DNA from: Azophilus sp965221465
GTDB lineage: Bacteria > Pseudomonadota > Gammaproteobacteria > Pseudomonadales > Azotimanducaceae
DNA length: 64,000 bases
Direction: 5' to 3'
NCBI GenBank assembly: GCA_965221465.1
Contig: OZ244892.1
Location: forward strand, 4,708,401 to 4,772,400
The translations under genes and the position numbers were made by a program. Shown piece by piece: positions 1 through 7,659 of this stretch. Under the pieces are notes generated by a model, which worked only from the letters and a program-made list of their open reading frames with translations, was not told where the DNA came from and did not search any database. Positions within the stretch are counted from its first letter, which is position 1. Each line of letters opens with the position of its first letter.

Positions 1-1
1 C

Positions 2-556
2 GACCGGCGCATCTGGCACCTGGTGCTCATCGTCGGCACCAGCTTCCTGGGCATTGGCGGTGCGCTCATGGCGCTGCATTCGCACATGACGGATACCGGC
101 CTCTCGCCCATGCAGGCCGCGTCGGTGATGGCGGTGCTGACCCTCGCGGCCGCCATCGCCAAGCCGCTCTTCGGCGTTGCGTCGGATCACCTGAACAAGC
201 GCCTGACCCTGGGGATTTCGCTCTGCTGCCAGATTGCCGGCCTGGGGCTGATCATGGTCGTCGATTCGCAGTTGGCGCTGACGCTGTCGGCCATCGTCTT
301 CGGGCTCGGTTACGGTGCAGTGGCGCCGATGTGGTCGGTACTGCTGAGCGCCATGTTCGGGCGGGAGGCGTTCGCGCGGGTGATGGGAATAACGAGCCCG
401 TTGACCACGCCGTTCATGCTCGGCGGGATGCCGTTCACAACCTACATCTACGAGTTGACCGGGAGCTATCTGCCGGCCTTCGGGGTGCTGATCGGCGGAA
501 TCTTCGTCTCGCTCGTGGCCCTCGCCCTGTTGCGGCTTCCGGAGGAGCGTGCCTGA
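2..556 (+). CDS. MFS transporter, C-terminal part (gene starts before the window)
   Basis: The reading frame is open from the first bases, so the 5' end of the gene lies outside the window; the first internal Met codon is at 23. The visible part is almost entirely hydrophobic, with about five to six membrane segments broken by short charged loops such as DHLNKR near 190. This fits the C-terminal half of a major facilitator superfamily permease in the inner membrane. It ends with a charged tail, LRLPEERA. Substrate cannot be told. The downstream neighbour is a tRNA on the other strand, so it is the last gene of its transcript. Confidence 0.75.
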   Translation, partial: DRRIWHLVLIVGTSFLGIGGALMALHSHMTDTGLSPMQAASVMAVLTLAAAIAKPLFGVASDHLNKRLTLGISLCCQIAGLGLIMVVDSQLALTLSAIVFGLGYGAVAPMWSVLLSAMFGREAFARVMGITSPLTTPFMLGGMPFTTYIYELTGSYLPAFGVLIGGIFVSLVALALLRLPEERA

Positions 557-651
557 CGCGGCTTCGACCGTGTCGTGCGTTTCCGCCCGGCGGACCGAAT
601 ATCGTTTAGAGCGTGCCGGAAACGAACCGGGGCATGGCTTCCCGCGTCGAC

Positions 652-728
652 TGGCGCGCCCGGTGCGACTCGAACGCACGGCCTTTGGCTTCGGAGGCCA
701 ACGCTCTATCCAACTGAGCTACGGGCGC
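652..728 (-). tRNA. tRNA-Arg (anticodon CCG), CCA encoded
   Basis: Read on the minus strand this folds as a standard cloverleaf. The 7-bp acceptor stem GCGCCCG pairs with CGGGCGC. The D-arm contains AGCTCAGTTGG. The anticodon stem TTGGC/GCCAA encloses the loop CTCCGAA, giving anticodon CCG (reads CGG). The T-arm is GTGCG-TTCGAGT-CGCAC. A discriminator G and a templated CCA (652-654) follow. An encoded CCA is usual in Gammaproteobacteria. Confidence 0.95.
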
Positions 729-785
729 GGCGCGCATGACCATATCAGGAAACGGGCACCGATGGCGATACTGTGGCCAGCTCGC

Positions 786-1394
786 TCAGCTCGCCATCGC
801 CTTCTGGAATGCGGGTCGCGCCGCGATTCGGTCCACGTAGCCCTGCAGGTTCGGCATGTCCTCGCCGATGAGGCCGAGGCGGCCGCACATGAAGCAGGCG
901 TGGCCGAGCATGATGTCGGCGCCGCTCAAGTCGCCGATCAGATAGTCGTTGCCTTCGAGCGCCTCGTCCACCGGCGGCAGTGCCTTGCCGACGAGCCGTC
1001 GGGCCTGCTCGAGCACGACTTCGTCGCGGCGCTCCGGCGGCAACAGCATGGTGTGCACGACAATGGTGTTGATCGGCGGCATCACCATGCCTTCGCAGTA
1101 GTGGAACCATTGCAGGTAGGCGGGGAATGTCGCGTCCTCGACCGTGGGTTTCATGGCGCCGTTGCCGTAGCGGGCGAGAATGTAATCGACGATGGCGCCG
1201 GATTCGAAGATGCGCACATCGCCGTCATCGAGAACCGGTACGCGGCCGAGGGGATGCCTGGCCCGGTGTTCCGCAGACTTCAGGGCCTTCGGGTGAAAGT
1301 CCATGCGGTTCAGGTCGTAGGGCAGCTTCAGTTCCTCGAGCAGCCAGACGATGCGTCCGGCCCGGCTATTCGGCGCGAAATGCAACTTGAGCAT
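786..1394 (-). CDS. Glutathione S-transferase family protein
   Basis: The protein has 202 residues, a typical length for a cytosolic GST. The N-terminal thioredoxin-like half (about 1-78) shows the cis-proline region RVPVL (Pro53) and the glutathione gamma-glutamyl-binding pair Glu64-Ser65 in the segment FESGAIVDYIL. Ser10 in PNSRAGR is the likely catalytic or thiol-stabilising residue. The C-terminal half is all-helical (about 90-202). It would conjugate or reduce small electrophiles with glutathione in the cytoplasm; substrate is not predictable. It starts at ATG 1394, with two copies of the structured repeat immediately upstream. Confidence 0.88.
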   Translation of the reverse strand: MLKLHFAPNSRAGRIVWLLEELKLPYDLNRMDFHPKALKSAEHRARHPLGRVPVLDDGDVRIFESGAIVDYILARYGNGAMKPTVEDATFPAYLQWFHYCEGMVMPPINTIVVHTMLLPPERRDEVVLEQARRLVGKALPPVDEALEGNDYLIGDLSGADIMLGHACFMCGRLGLIGEDMPNLQGYVDRIAARPAFQKAMAS

Positions 1395-1459
1395 CGAAAG
1401 GGGTCTCCGGTATTGGGACGGTCGGGGAGTCGGTGCGTCCGCACGCTTTATATCACAAG

Positions 1460-1709
1460 CCTAGATAGCCGGTTGGCGCGCCGGGACGATGACGCGCAAG
1501 GAACATATGCAATACGCTGGGAGAGAGCAGGTGTGCGGTGCGTGTATCTGGCGCTGTTTGGGCTCGTGCTTGCGCCCATCGTCGCGGTAAATCTCGCCGC
1601 CTGGTGCGCCAGATGCACGTACCGTATACCTGCTCTCGGTGCCGGATCGAAAACCGTGTTTGCCACGCTAACGAATGCAATAAAATCAATCACTTGGAAA
1701 AAGTGTTCC
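1460..1709 (+). repeat. Structured dispersed repeat, unit A (full copy, hairpin 1523-1637)
   Basis: First unit of a tandem pair. A leader containing GGCGCGCC near 1475 is followed by an imperfect palindrome of exactly 115 nt. The left arm is 1523-1554, the loop region 1555-1605 and the right arm 1606-1637. All 32 arm positions can pair if four G.U wobbles are allowed. An AT-rich tail follows to about 1709. Compared with unit B, arm positions 5, 7, 26 and 27 differ on both sides so that pairing is kept. Function unknown; a structured RNA or a non-autonomous mobile repeat are the main options. Confidence 0.85.
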
Positions 1710-1968
1710 ATGAAAGATTCGAACCCGGCGCGCCGGCCCGCGGACGTGAAAGCAACAAAGGCTCGCTGGGAGAGAACCGGTGTGCCGTGCGTGTATGCGG
1801 CGCTGTTGAGGCTCGTCCCTGCGCCTATCGTCGCGGTAAGCGCCGCCGCCTGGTGCGCCGCATGCACGTACCGCATACCGGTTCTCGGCGCCGGATCGAA
1901 GCCACGGCTCTCCGCGTCAGTGAGTGCTTTAAAATCAATAGCTTGAAAATTTGTTTAATGCGAGTCCG
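1710..1968 (+). repeat. Structured dispersed repeat, unit B plus start of a third unit (hairpin 1772-1886)
   Basis: Second tandem unit, about 250 nt after unit A. The left arm is 1772-1803, the loop 1804-1854 and the right arm 1855-1886, again 32+51+32 nt. One C-C mismatch at arm position 15 (base 1786) is private to this copy. The tail contains CTTTAAAATCAATAGC and ends near 1957. Bases 1958-1968 restart the unit leader (ATGCGAGTCC) directly before the stop codon of the M50 protease at 1970, so a third unit appears cut to about 11 nt. Confidence 0.85.
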
Positions 1969-1969
1969 G

Positions 1970-2602
1970 CTAGACGAAAGTGATCCAGTCCAGCAGCACG
2001 ATCGAGAACTCGGCCAGGTAGCGGAAGATCGGCAGACCGACGATGCCGAGAACGATGAGCGCCAGGAACACGCCGGTGCCGTAGCGGGCATTGAGTGTCC
2101 GGTAGCTTCTGGCCAGGTGGGCTGGCAGGAAGTGCGGCAGGATGTAGTGGCCGTCGAGAGGGCCGAGTGGAATCAGGTTGAACACCATCAGCAACAGGTT
2201 GATCTGGGCGAACAGCACGAAGAACAATTCGCCGCCCGGGCTGTCCCAACCGCCGGCACGCAGCATCAGGTAGAGGTTCCAGGAAACCAGGGCAAGCAGC
2301 AAGTTCATGAAGGGCCCCGCGGCAGCCACCCAGAGGTCCGATGTTCGCGACCTGAAGTTGCGCGGGTCTGTCGGCACGGGTTTGGCGTAGCCGAAGCCCA
2401 CCAGCACCACCATGAGGAGCCCCAACGGGTCGATGTGTGCGAGCGGATTGACGGTCAAGCGTCCGGCGCGCTGGGCGGTGTCGTCGCCATGCCATTTGGC
2501 GACCGCGGCGTGGCCGAATTCGTGGAACGACAGGGAAATCACCAGGGCGATCAGCAACAGTGCGAACACTGCGTACTGGCCGCCCTGCAACAAGCCGATC
2601 AT
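1970..2602 (-). CDS. Site-2 protease family (M50) membrane metalloprotease
   Basis: A 210-residue integral membrane zinc protease of the short rhomboid-independent S2P type. The zinc motif HEFGH lies at residues 27-31 inside the first hydrophobic segment. AGPFMN follows at 95-100, and the second metal motif NLIPLGPLDGH at 142-152, where the Asp completes the zinc site. Four to five membrane helices are visible. Such proteins cleave membrane-anchored substrates; no PDZ domain is present and the target is unknown. The ATG at 2602 is preferred because the motif then falls at the expected distance from the N-terminus. The frame stays open to 2848 but that extension is Arg/Ser-rich and unlike the family. 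The stop abuts the repeat units. Confidence 0.9.
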   Translation of the reverse strand: MIGLLQGGQYAVFALLLIALVISLSFHEFGHAAVAKWHGDDTAQRAGRLTVNPLAHIDPLGLLMVVLVGFGYAKPVPTDPRNFRSRTSDLWVAAAGPFMNLLLALVSWNLYLMLRAGGWDSPGGELFFVLFAQINLLLMVFNLIPLGPLDGHYILPHFLPAHLARSYRTLNARYGTGVFLALIVLGIVGLPIFRYLAEFSIVLLDWITFV

Positions 2603-2756
2603 GTCTGTGCCTCTTGTTCGCTTGCAGTTCTGCGTGCGAGCCGGGTTCGCACCCCGCCACCCTGATTCGCCGTTTCGGCGCAATGTCCCGTCAGGCCGCT
2701 CGCTTCGCGGATCGCTGCATCGGTTCGAGATTGTGTAGGATGCTTCGCAACAATGC

Positions 2757-2775
2757 GAATTTCGAACCCGGCGCC
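2757..2775 (+). repeat. Short fragment resembling the leader of the structured repeat
   Basis: GCGAATTTCGAACCCGGCG matches the 5' leader of the full units (as at 43666 onward) but nothing downstream of it is conserved. It sits in the 255-nt spacer between the M50 protease and the nucleoside hydrolase. It may be a leader-only relic or chance similarity. Confidence 0.35.
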
Positions 2776-2856
2776 AACGACCATGCCCCGACTCGTCAAG
2801 AGTAAACGTGCCCGCGCGCAAACCTGGTTCGTCTGCACGGGGTAGCAAACGGCCAC

Positions 2857-3774
2857 ATGCCAGCCAACGTCATCATCGACTGCGACCCGGGCCACGACGA
2901 TGCGATTGCGCTGATGGTGGCGCACCGGTACGCCAATGTACTGGGCATCACCACCGTTTGCGGCAACGCGCCGCTCGTCGACACGACGCGCAATGCGCTT
3001 GCCCTCGTGGAACTGGCCGGCTGGTCGACGCCCGTGCACAGCGGTGCGGCGGCGCCCCTCAACGGCAAACCGGCGCATGCTGCCCACGTTCACGGCGAGA
3101 CCGGCCTCGGCGGTGCGGGGTTGCCGGAGCCGAGACTGGCGCCGGCAAGCCGGGATGCGGTTGGCTATCTGCTGGATGTCTCCCGGCAAGTGGACGATCT
3201 CTGGGTGGTCGCGGTGGGCCCTCTGACCAACCTGGCCCTGGCGCTCGAGCAGGACCCGGGCCTGGCCCGCAGAATCGCCGGTGTGTCGATCATGGGGGGC
3301 AGTGCCACCACCGGCAACGTGACGCGGACGGCCGAATTCAACATCTGGGCGGATCCGGAAGCGGCGTCCGTGGTGTTTCGGGCCGGCGCCCGGATCAAGA
3401 TGTGCGGTCTTAACCTGACAACGCAACTGCAGAGCCGCGACGGACTGATTCCCCGGCTCGCCGGACGCGGCGCCGTGCCGGATCTCGTGGCACGGCTCCT
3501 GGCCTTCGTCCACGATCGCATGGAGGAATGGGTCGGCGAGCGGCGCGCGGCATTGCACGACCCCTGTGCGGTGCTGGCGCTCACCCATCCGCATCTCATC
3601 CGCTTCGAGCCGCGGGCCGTGGATGTGGAACTGGTCGGCGAGTGGACCCGCGGCATGACCGTGGTGGATGAGCGCACCCTGCGCCGGCGCGACCTGCCGA
3701 ACGCCGATGTCGCTTACGAAATCGATGCCGAGGCGGCGATGGAAGTCGTACTTGAAGCGGTGCTCGGCTGCTGA
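2857..3774 (+). CDS. Nucleoside hydrolase (inosine/uridine-preferring family)
   Basis: The 305-residue protein matches the nucleoside hydrolase family in length and motifs. The calcium-binding signature DCDPGHDD is at residues 8-15, HGETGLGG lies near 80, and a late HDP at about 234-236 supplies the catalytic-site His and a further Asp. These enzymes hydrolyse the N-glycosidic bond of ribonucleosides to base and ribose for purine or pyrimidine salvage in the cytoplasm. Its last 61 bases overlap the 3' end of the alpha/beta hydrolase gene on the other strand. Confidence 0.92.
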   Translation: MPANVIIDCDPGHDDAIALMVAHRYANVLGITTVCGNAPLVDTTRNALALVELAGWSTPVHSGAAAPLNGKPAHAAHVHGETGLGGAGLPEPRLAPASRDAVGYLLDVSRQVDDLWVVAVGPLTNLALALEQDPGLARRIAGVSIMGGSATTGNVTRTAEFNIWADPEAASVVFRAGARIKMCGLNLTTQLQSRDGLIPRLAGRGAVPDLVARLLAFVHDRMEEWVGERRAALHDPCAVLALTHPHLIRFEPRAVDVELVGEWTRGMTVVDERTLRRRDLPNADVAYEIDAEAAMEVVLEAVLGC

Positions 3775-4685
3775 GCGGCAAATTGCAACACCAGTTCTGC
3801 GCTGAGTTCCGGGTCTTCGCAGGGCATCAGGTGGCCGATGTCGGCGACCTGGAGTTGGCAGTTTTGAAAGAAGCCCGCGAAATGTTCGTGGATCTGCATG
3901 GAAAAGTCGCCGCGGCCGGCGTGCACCAGCAGGACCGGGCAGGCCACCGTTCTCAAGGGCTCGAACAGCCGGGGGTCGACCGCGCTTGCTTCGAAGACGG
4001 CAGCTTCGACATCGGGGGAACACTTCAATGCAACGCTGCCGTCGGTCAGGTCACGAAAGCCCTGGTCGACGTAAAGGTCGAAAGCCTCCGGGTTCCAGGG
4101 CAGGAAGGTCGACTTGTCCCGCCAGGCCTGGCGCACGACTTCCCGCGACGGCCAGACGCTCCTGCGTTTTCGCGCCAGCTCGATCAGGCTCGGGCGGCGG
4201 GATTCGGCGGCTGACGCATCGATGTCGGATGCCTCGAGCCGGCTTTCGCCGAAGTTGATCGGGGGGTCGAGCATGGCGATGCGCGCGAAGGTGCCCGGAT
4301 GCCGCGCCTCGGCAAGGGCGCTGGCGGTGCCGCCGAAGGAACTGCCGATGGCGTAATCGATGCGCTCGCCGCCCGTCTCGTCGAGTATCTGCCGGGCGAC
4401 GGCAGCCAGGTCGTCGGCGAAGTGCTGCCAGAGCGTCCCTTCGGGCAAGAGCGGCACGTCGGAATCGCCCTGGCCCCGCGCATCGACGGCAATCACGCGG
4501 TAATGCGGTGTCAATCGTTGCGCGAACGGCGCCAGGGTCGCTGCACAGAAGCCGTTGGCGTGATGGAGCAGGGCGATGGGTTTGTCGCCGCCCCAGTCGA
4601 GGCCGCTGATGCCCATTCCGTCCCGTGTGCCCGGGGCGTTTTCGATCCACCAGCGGCGCCGGACTGCTCCTCGCAGGCTGTTCAT
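3714..4685 (-). CDS. Alpha/beta fold hydrolase
   Basis: A 323-residue alpha/beta hydrolase. The segment ALLHHANGF (near 39-47) is the HG-type oxyanion loop. The nucleophile elbow is GSSFG at 114-118 (Ser116) and the late catalytic His is in GHLMP (His285). DARGQGDS near 68-75 is typical of epoxide-hydrolase/lactonase-like members. The ATG at 4685 is chosen over one 51 nt upstream because it gives a conventional N-terminus; a later Met (residue 24) is also possible. The C-terminal Ser/Thr/Ala-rich tail (about 30 residues) is encoded antisense to the nucleoside hydrolase and may reflect loss of an earlier stop. Substrate unknown. Confidence 0.85.
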   Translation of the reverse strand: MNSLRGAVRRRWWIENAPGTRDGMGISGLDWGGDKPIALLHHANGFCAATLAPFAQRLTPHYRVIAVDARGQGDSDVPLLPEGTLWQHFADDLAAVARQILDETGGERIDYAIGSSFGGTASALAEARHPGTFARIAMLDPPINFGESRLEASDIDASAAESRRPSLIELARKRRSVWPSREVVRQAWRDKSTFLPWNPEAFDLYVDQGFRDLTDGSVALKCSPDVEAAVFEASAVDPRLFEPLRTVACPVLLVHAGRGDFSMQIHEHFAGFFQNCQLQVADIGHLMPCEDPELSAELVLQFAAQQPSTASSTTSIAASASIS

Positions 4686-4988
4686 GCTCTGTTTTCTATT
4701 TCCTGTTCCTGCCGACTTCCGGTACCCGAAGCGCACGCCGCAAAATCGTCAGCCAACGTCCTTTGTCCCTACCCGATCCCAAACAGACCCACCAGCGAGC
4801 GATCGATGCGATCCCGGACGAACGCGTCGCGCCCAGCCGCCATCGGATCGAGCCACGCGGCCTCGAACGCAACAACATGCGGCGTCGAACGCAAAGTGAG
4901 CAGCTTCCCCCTGCGACCGAGAGAATTCGCGATCCAGGAATACGACCCCCGATCTGTCGTGGGCATCGTAAAGTGAACAGTATGCGGT
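4686..4988. other. Spacer of about 300 nt with no secure gene
   Basis: Lies between the start of the alpha/beta hydrolase and the end of the crotonase, both on the minus strand. It holds one weak short minus-strand frame (4769-4999, listed separately). No hairpin followed by a T-run and no tRNA could be seen. The promoter of the hydrolase presumably lies here. Confidence 0.5.
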
Positions 4989-4999
4989 CTAGCGCCCAT
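4769..4999 (-). CDS. Possible small protein of unknown function (76 aa)
   Basis: A short minus-strand frame whose ATG (4999) lies just inside the 3' end of the crotonase gene (stop at 4989-4991), an arrangement compatible with translational coupling. The predicted peptide is mixed in composition (for example RRGKLLTLRSTPHVV and DAFVRDRIDRSLVG), without membrane segments or motifs I recognise. Third-position GC looks only moderately raised. It could be a real small gene, the remnant of a longer one, or an accidental frame. Confidence 0.25.
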   Translation of the reverse strand: MGARPHTVHFTMPTTDRGSYSWIANSLGRRGKLLTLRSTPHVVAFEAAWLDPMAAGRDAFVRDRIDRSLVGLFGIG

Positions 5000-5786
5000 G
5001 GTATTGCGGCTTGCGTTTCTCCATGAATGCGCGCGGCCCTTCCCGGGCATCCTCGGTGAGGAAGACCGGCCCGGAAATCTCGCTTTCGAGCTTCAATGCC
5101 TCCCGCTCCGGCAGGCCCAGACAGGCCCGGGCCGACCGGCGGATGGCGCGGACGGCCAGCGGCCCGTTGGCTGCGATCTTGTGCGCGATCTCCATGGCCT
5201 TGGCCATCGGGTCTTCGGTAACGTGATTGAGAAACCCGAGGCCGAGTGCCTCCTCGGCAGTGACAAGATCGCCGGTCAACATCAATTCCATGGCCTTGGC
5301 GAACGGCAGCTGTGCGGGCAGGCGCACGCTGGAGCCGCCCGCCGGAAAGAGTGCCCACTTGGCTTCCTGAACGCCGAACTTCGCGTCCGGAACCGAGACG
5401 CGGATATCGGTGCCCTGCACGATTTCCATGCCGCCGGCGATGGCGTGCCCGTTGATGGCGGCGACGATCGGCTTCTCGGGGTCGAAGTTGCGCAACAGCC
5501 CACGACTGGCCGTGTCCGGTTCGGCGATCACCCGCTCGTCCCATTCGTTCTCGGGCTTGCGTGCGCCGGAGATGAGGGGAATGAGTTGACCGAGGTCCGC
5601 CCCTGCGCAAAAGGCGCTGCCCCGGCCGGTCAGCACGGCGACGCGTACCGCATCGTTGTCCTTGACCTTCTGCCAGGATTCGGCGAGCCGTACTGCCACC
5701 TCGGGGTTGATGGCGTTGCGCGCCTCCGGTCGGTTGAGGGTGACGACGGCGATATGGCCGTCCAGTTCGAATTCGACGAGTGCCAT
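4989..5786 (-). CDS. Enoyl-CoA hydratase/isomerase family protein (crotonase)
   Basis: 265 residues, the usual crotonase length. It starts with EFELDGHIAVVTLNRPEARNA, the standard N-terminal strand. It then shows the oxyanion-hole segment SAFCAGADLGQL near 60-75 and GHAIAGGMEIVQ near 110, and ends in the common FMEKRKPQYHGR tail. It would hydrate or isomerise an enoyl-CoA thioester in beta-oxidation or a related route; the acid/base residues are not typical enough to assign a substrate. ATG 5786 gives the conserved start; upstream Met codons add an unconserved extension. Confidence 0.88.
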   Translation of the reverse strand: MALVEFELDGHIAVVTLNRPEARNAINPEVAVRLAESWQKVKDNDAVRVAVLTGRGSAFCAGADLGQLIPLISGARKPENEWDERVIAEPDTASRGLLRNFDPEKPIVAAINGHAIAGGMEIVQGTDIRVSVPDAKFGVQEAKWALFPAGGSSVRLPAQLPFAKAMELMLTGDLVTAEEALGLGFLNHVTEDPMAKAMEIAHKIAANGPLAVRAIRRSARACLGLPEREALKLESEISGPVFLTEDAREGPRAFMEKRKPQYHGR

Positions 5787-5924
5787 TTCGTGTTCCCGAG
5801 CCCATGGTGGAAGTCCGCCATTTTGGCAGAAAGCTGTTGTGCGACAAGTCTGGCCCGCGTCCATCACCCGCTTCCTGCTGTGCACGCGGATGCAATCGCG
5901 TCAGCGCGGCCGTGTTTTCCGTGT

Positions 5925-5958
5925 GCGAGTTCAGAACCCGGCGCGCCGGGACGATGCG
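5925..5958 (+). repeat. Leader-only fragment of the structured repeat
   Basis: The bases GCGAGTTCAGAACCCGG followed by CGCGCCGGGACGATGCG reproduce the 5' leader of the full units, including the GGCGCGCC palindrome. The similarity ends before the hairpin. It abuts the stop codon of the dihydroorotase gene (5960-5962). Confidence 0.7.
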
Positions 5959-5959
5959 T

Positions 5960-7282
5960 TTACCGGTCGAATTGCAGGGGAAGGCCTGGCGGACCGTGCA
6001 GCAGTCGGCCGTTGTCGTAACGCAGGATTCCGTTTACCCAGGTGGCGCGCACACGGTGGGTCATTTCGATGCCGGCGAACGGGCTCCAGCCGCATTTGGC
6101 GAACAGGTTGGCGTCCCCCGCGATCGGGCGATCTTCGATCAGTACGAGGTCGGCGTGGTAGCCCTCGCGGATGAAGCCGCGTTCCCTGACGCCAAATCGC
6201 CGGGCCGGTGCGTGGGCGGTCTTGGCGGCGATGGTCTCGATGGTCAGATCGCCGGCCGGAATGTGTTCGCAGAGGCAGGTGAGTGCGTGTTGCGCCAGGG
6301 GCAGGCCTGCGGGCGCGTCGAGGTATGGGCGGGCTTTTTCCTCGCGTGTGTGCGGGGCGTGGTCGGTGGCAATGATGTCGATGCGGCCGTCGTTCACCGC
6401 GGCAAGCAGCGCCTCGCGGTCGCTCGGCTGCTTTATGGCGGGGTTGCACTTGATGTCCGCGCCCTTGCTGGCATACCAGGTGGCATCGAAGAACAGGTGA
6501 TGCACGCAGACTTCCGCAGTGATCTGTTTGCCCGTCAGGTCTCCGGGTGCGAACAGCTCCAGCTCCCGTTCCGTTGTCAGGTGAAGAACGTGCAGCCTGG
6601 TGCCGTGGCGCCTGGCCAGGTCGACGGCCAGCGACGAGGACTTGTAGCAGGCCTCGGCGGAGCGGATGTTGGGGTGTTCTTCGAACGGGATGTCGTCGCC
6701 GTAGCGCTCCCGCGCTTTCGCCTCGTTGGCGAGGATGGTCGGCGTATCTTCGCAGTGGGTGGCAATGATCAGCGGGGTGGCGGCGAATATGCCTTCGAGG
6801 GCCGCGGGGTCGTCTACCAGCATGTCGCCGGTGCTTGCGCCCATGAACACCTTGACCCCGCAGGCGGTGGCGGGATCGACGCTTTTGATCGCTTCCAGGT
6901 TGTCGTTGGTGGCGCCGAGGTAGAAGGCGTAGTTGGCGTTGGAACCACGCGCAGCCCGGGCGTGCTTGTCGTTCAGTGCATCCTGGTCGATGGTCAGCGG
7001 ATTGCAGTTCGGCATCTCCATGTAGCTGGTGATGCCCCCCGCCACGGCCGCCGCCGATTCCGTGGCAATGGTTCCCTTGTGGGTGAGACCCGGCTCGCGA
7101 AAGTGCGCCTGGTCGTCGATCATGCCGGGCAACAGCCAGGCCCCGCCGGCATCGAATACCTCGGCATCGACGCCCGCATCCGCCCCCACGCTTTCGATGC
7201 GCCCGTTGCGGATCAGCACCGCGCCTTCGGTGACGGAGCCTTCGTTGACGATGCGGGCGTTGACGATGCGAAGTGCGGTCAT
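5960..7282 (-). CDS. pyrC: Dihydroorotase, Zn amidohydrolase of the DDQxHFREPG type
   Basis: The 440-residue protein is an amidohydrolase-superfamily dihydroorotase (carbamoyl-aspartate to dihydroorotate, third step of pyrimidine synthesis, reversible). Visible motifs are DDQAHFREPGLTHK at 56-69; GVKVFMGAST with the probable carboxylated Lys144; His176 in ATHCED; His234 in LHLTTE; and Asp307 in ATDHAPHT. In the first metal motif the usual first His is Gln58, a variant I recall from other dihydroorotases with this DDQ signature. Dihydropyrimidinase or allantoinase is less likely given the FREPG segment. It starts at ATG 7282. Confidence 0.85.
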   Translation of the reverse strand: MTALRIVNARIVNEGSVTEGAVLIRNGRIESVGADAGVDAEVFDAGGAWLLPGMIDDQAHFREPGLTHKGTIATESAAAVAGGITSYMEMPNCNPLTIDQDALNDKHARAARGSNANYAFYLGATNDNLEAIKSVDPATACGVKVFMGASTGDMLVDDPAALEGIFAATPLIIATHCEDTPTILANEAKARERYGDDIPFEEHPNIRSAEACYKSSSLAVDLARRHGTRLHVLHLTTERELELFAPGDLTGKQITAEVCVHHLFFDATWYASKGADIKCNPAIKQPSDREALLAAVNDGRIDIIATDHAPHTREEKARPYLDAPAGLPLAQHALTCLCEHIPAGDLTIETIAAKTAHAPARRFGVRERGFIREGYHADLVLIEDRPIAGDANLFAKCGWSPFAGIEMTHRVRATWVNGILRYDNGRLLHGPPGLPLQFDR

Positions 7283-7436
7283 GGCGGGGGTGGCGACCTG
7301 TTCGAGGCTGGCTGCGATGTGCTGAAACAGACAGCAGGATACCGGAAACCGGCAGCAGTCGCGTCGGTTTCACAGGCGTGGTTGTCTTGCGCGCATCTCG
7401 CCAAGCCGTTCGTCGAGTTCGCGAACGCCATTCGCC

Positions 7437-7516
7437 CGCACCGCACACCGGTTCTCGCCTTGCGGTTGTCAGGTGTTCCTTGCGTGTCCTCGCCCCCAAC
7501 GCGCCGGGTTCGAACT
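7437..7516 (-). repeat. Structured repeat, 3'-truncated copy F
   Basis: Read on the minus strand from about 7516, the copy has the leader (GTTCGAACCCGGCGCG, then GCAAGGAACACCTGACAACC) and the first 20 nt of the left hairpin arm (GAGAACCGG onward), then diverges at 7437. The loop, right arm and tail are missing. It lies in the divergent spacer between the dihydroorotase and cupin genes. Confidence 0.8.
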
Positions 7517-7659
7517 GTTGACCTCTGCACGCGGGAGTACGACACTTCGACGCGGGGCGGTTCTCCGGGGTTGCAGCTGTTTCACCGATCCGGGGAGGGC
7601 CGGTCGGTTATCGGGTGGCGGGCGCATGGTCCGTTGCCGGCAATCAAGTGGAGGAAACA

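Noticed and set aside
1716..1735. Remnant of a tRNA T-arm (GATTCGAACCC) at the repeat leader
   Set aside because: The TTCGAACCC string resembles a tRNA 3' end read in reverse, but no acceptor or anticodon stem can be built around it, and other copies of the leader vary at these bases.
549..1946. Long plus-strand open frame across the tRNA, GST gene and repeats
   Set aside because: It runs antisense to the tRNA and to a clear GST and through the repeat hairpins; the translation is Arg-rich with no motifs. Typical of high-GC antisense frames.
1460..1968. Integron attC sites or a CRISPR array
   Set aside because: The units are imperfect hairpins but lack recognisable RYYYAAC/GTTRRRY cores, do not follow gene cassettes, occur on both strands, and no integrase is present.
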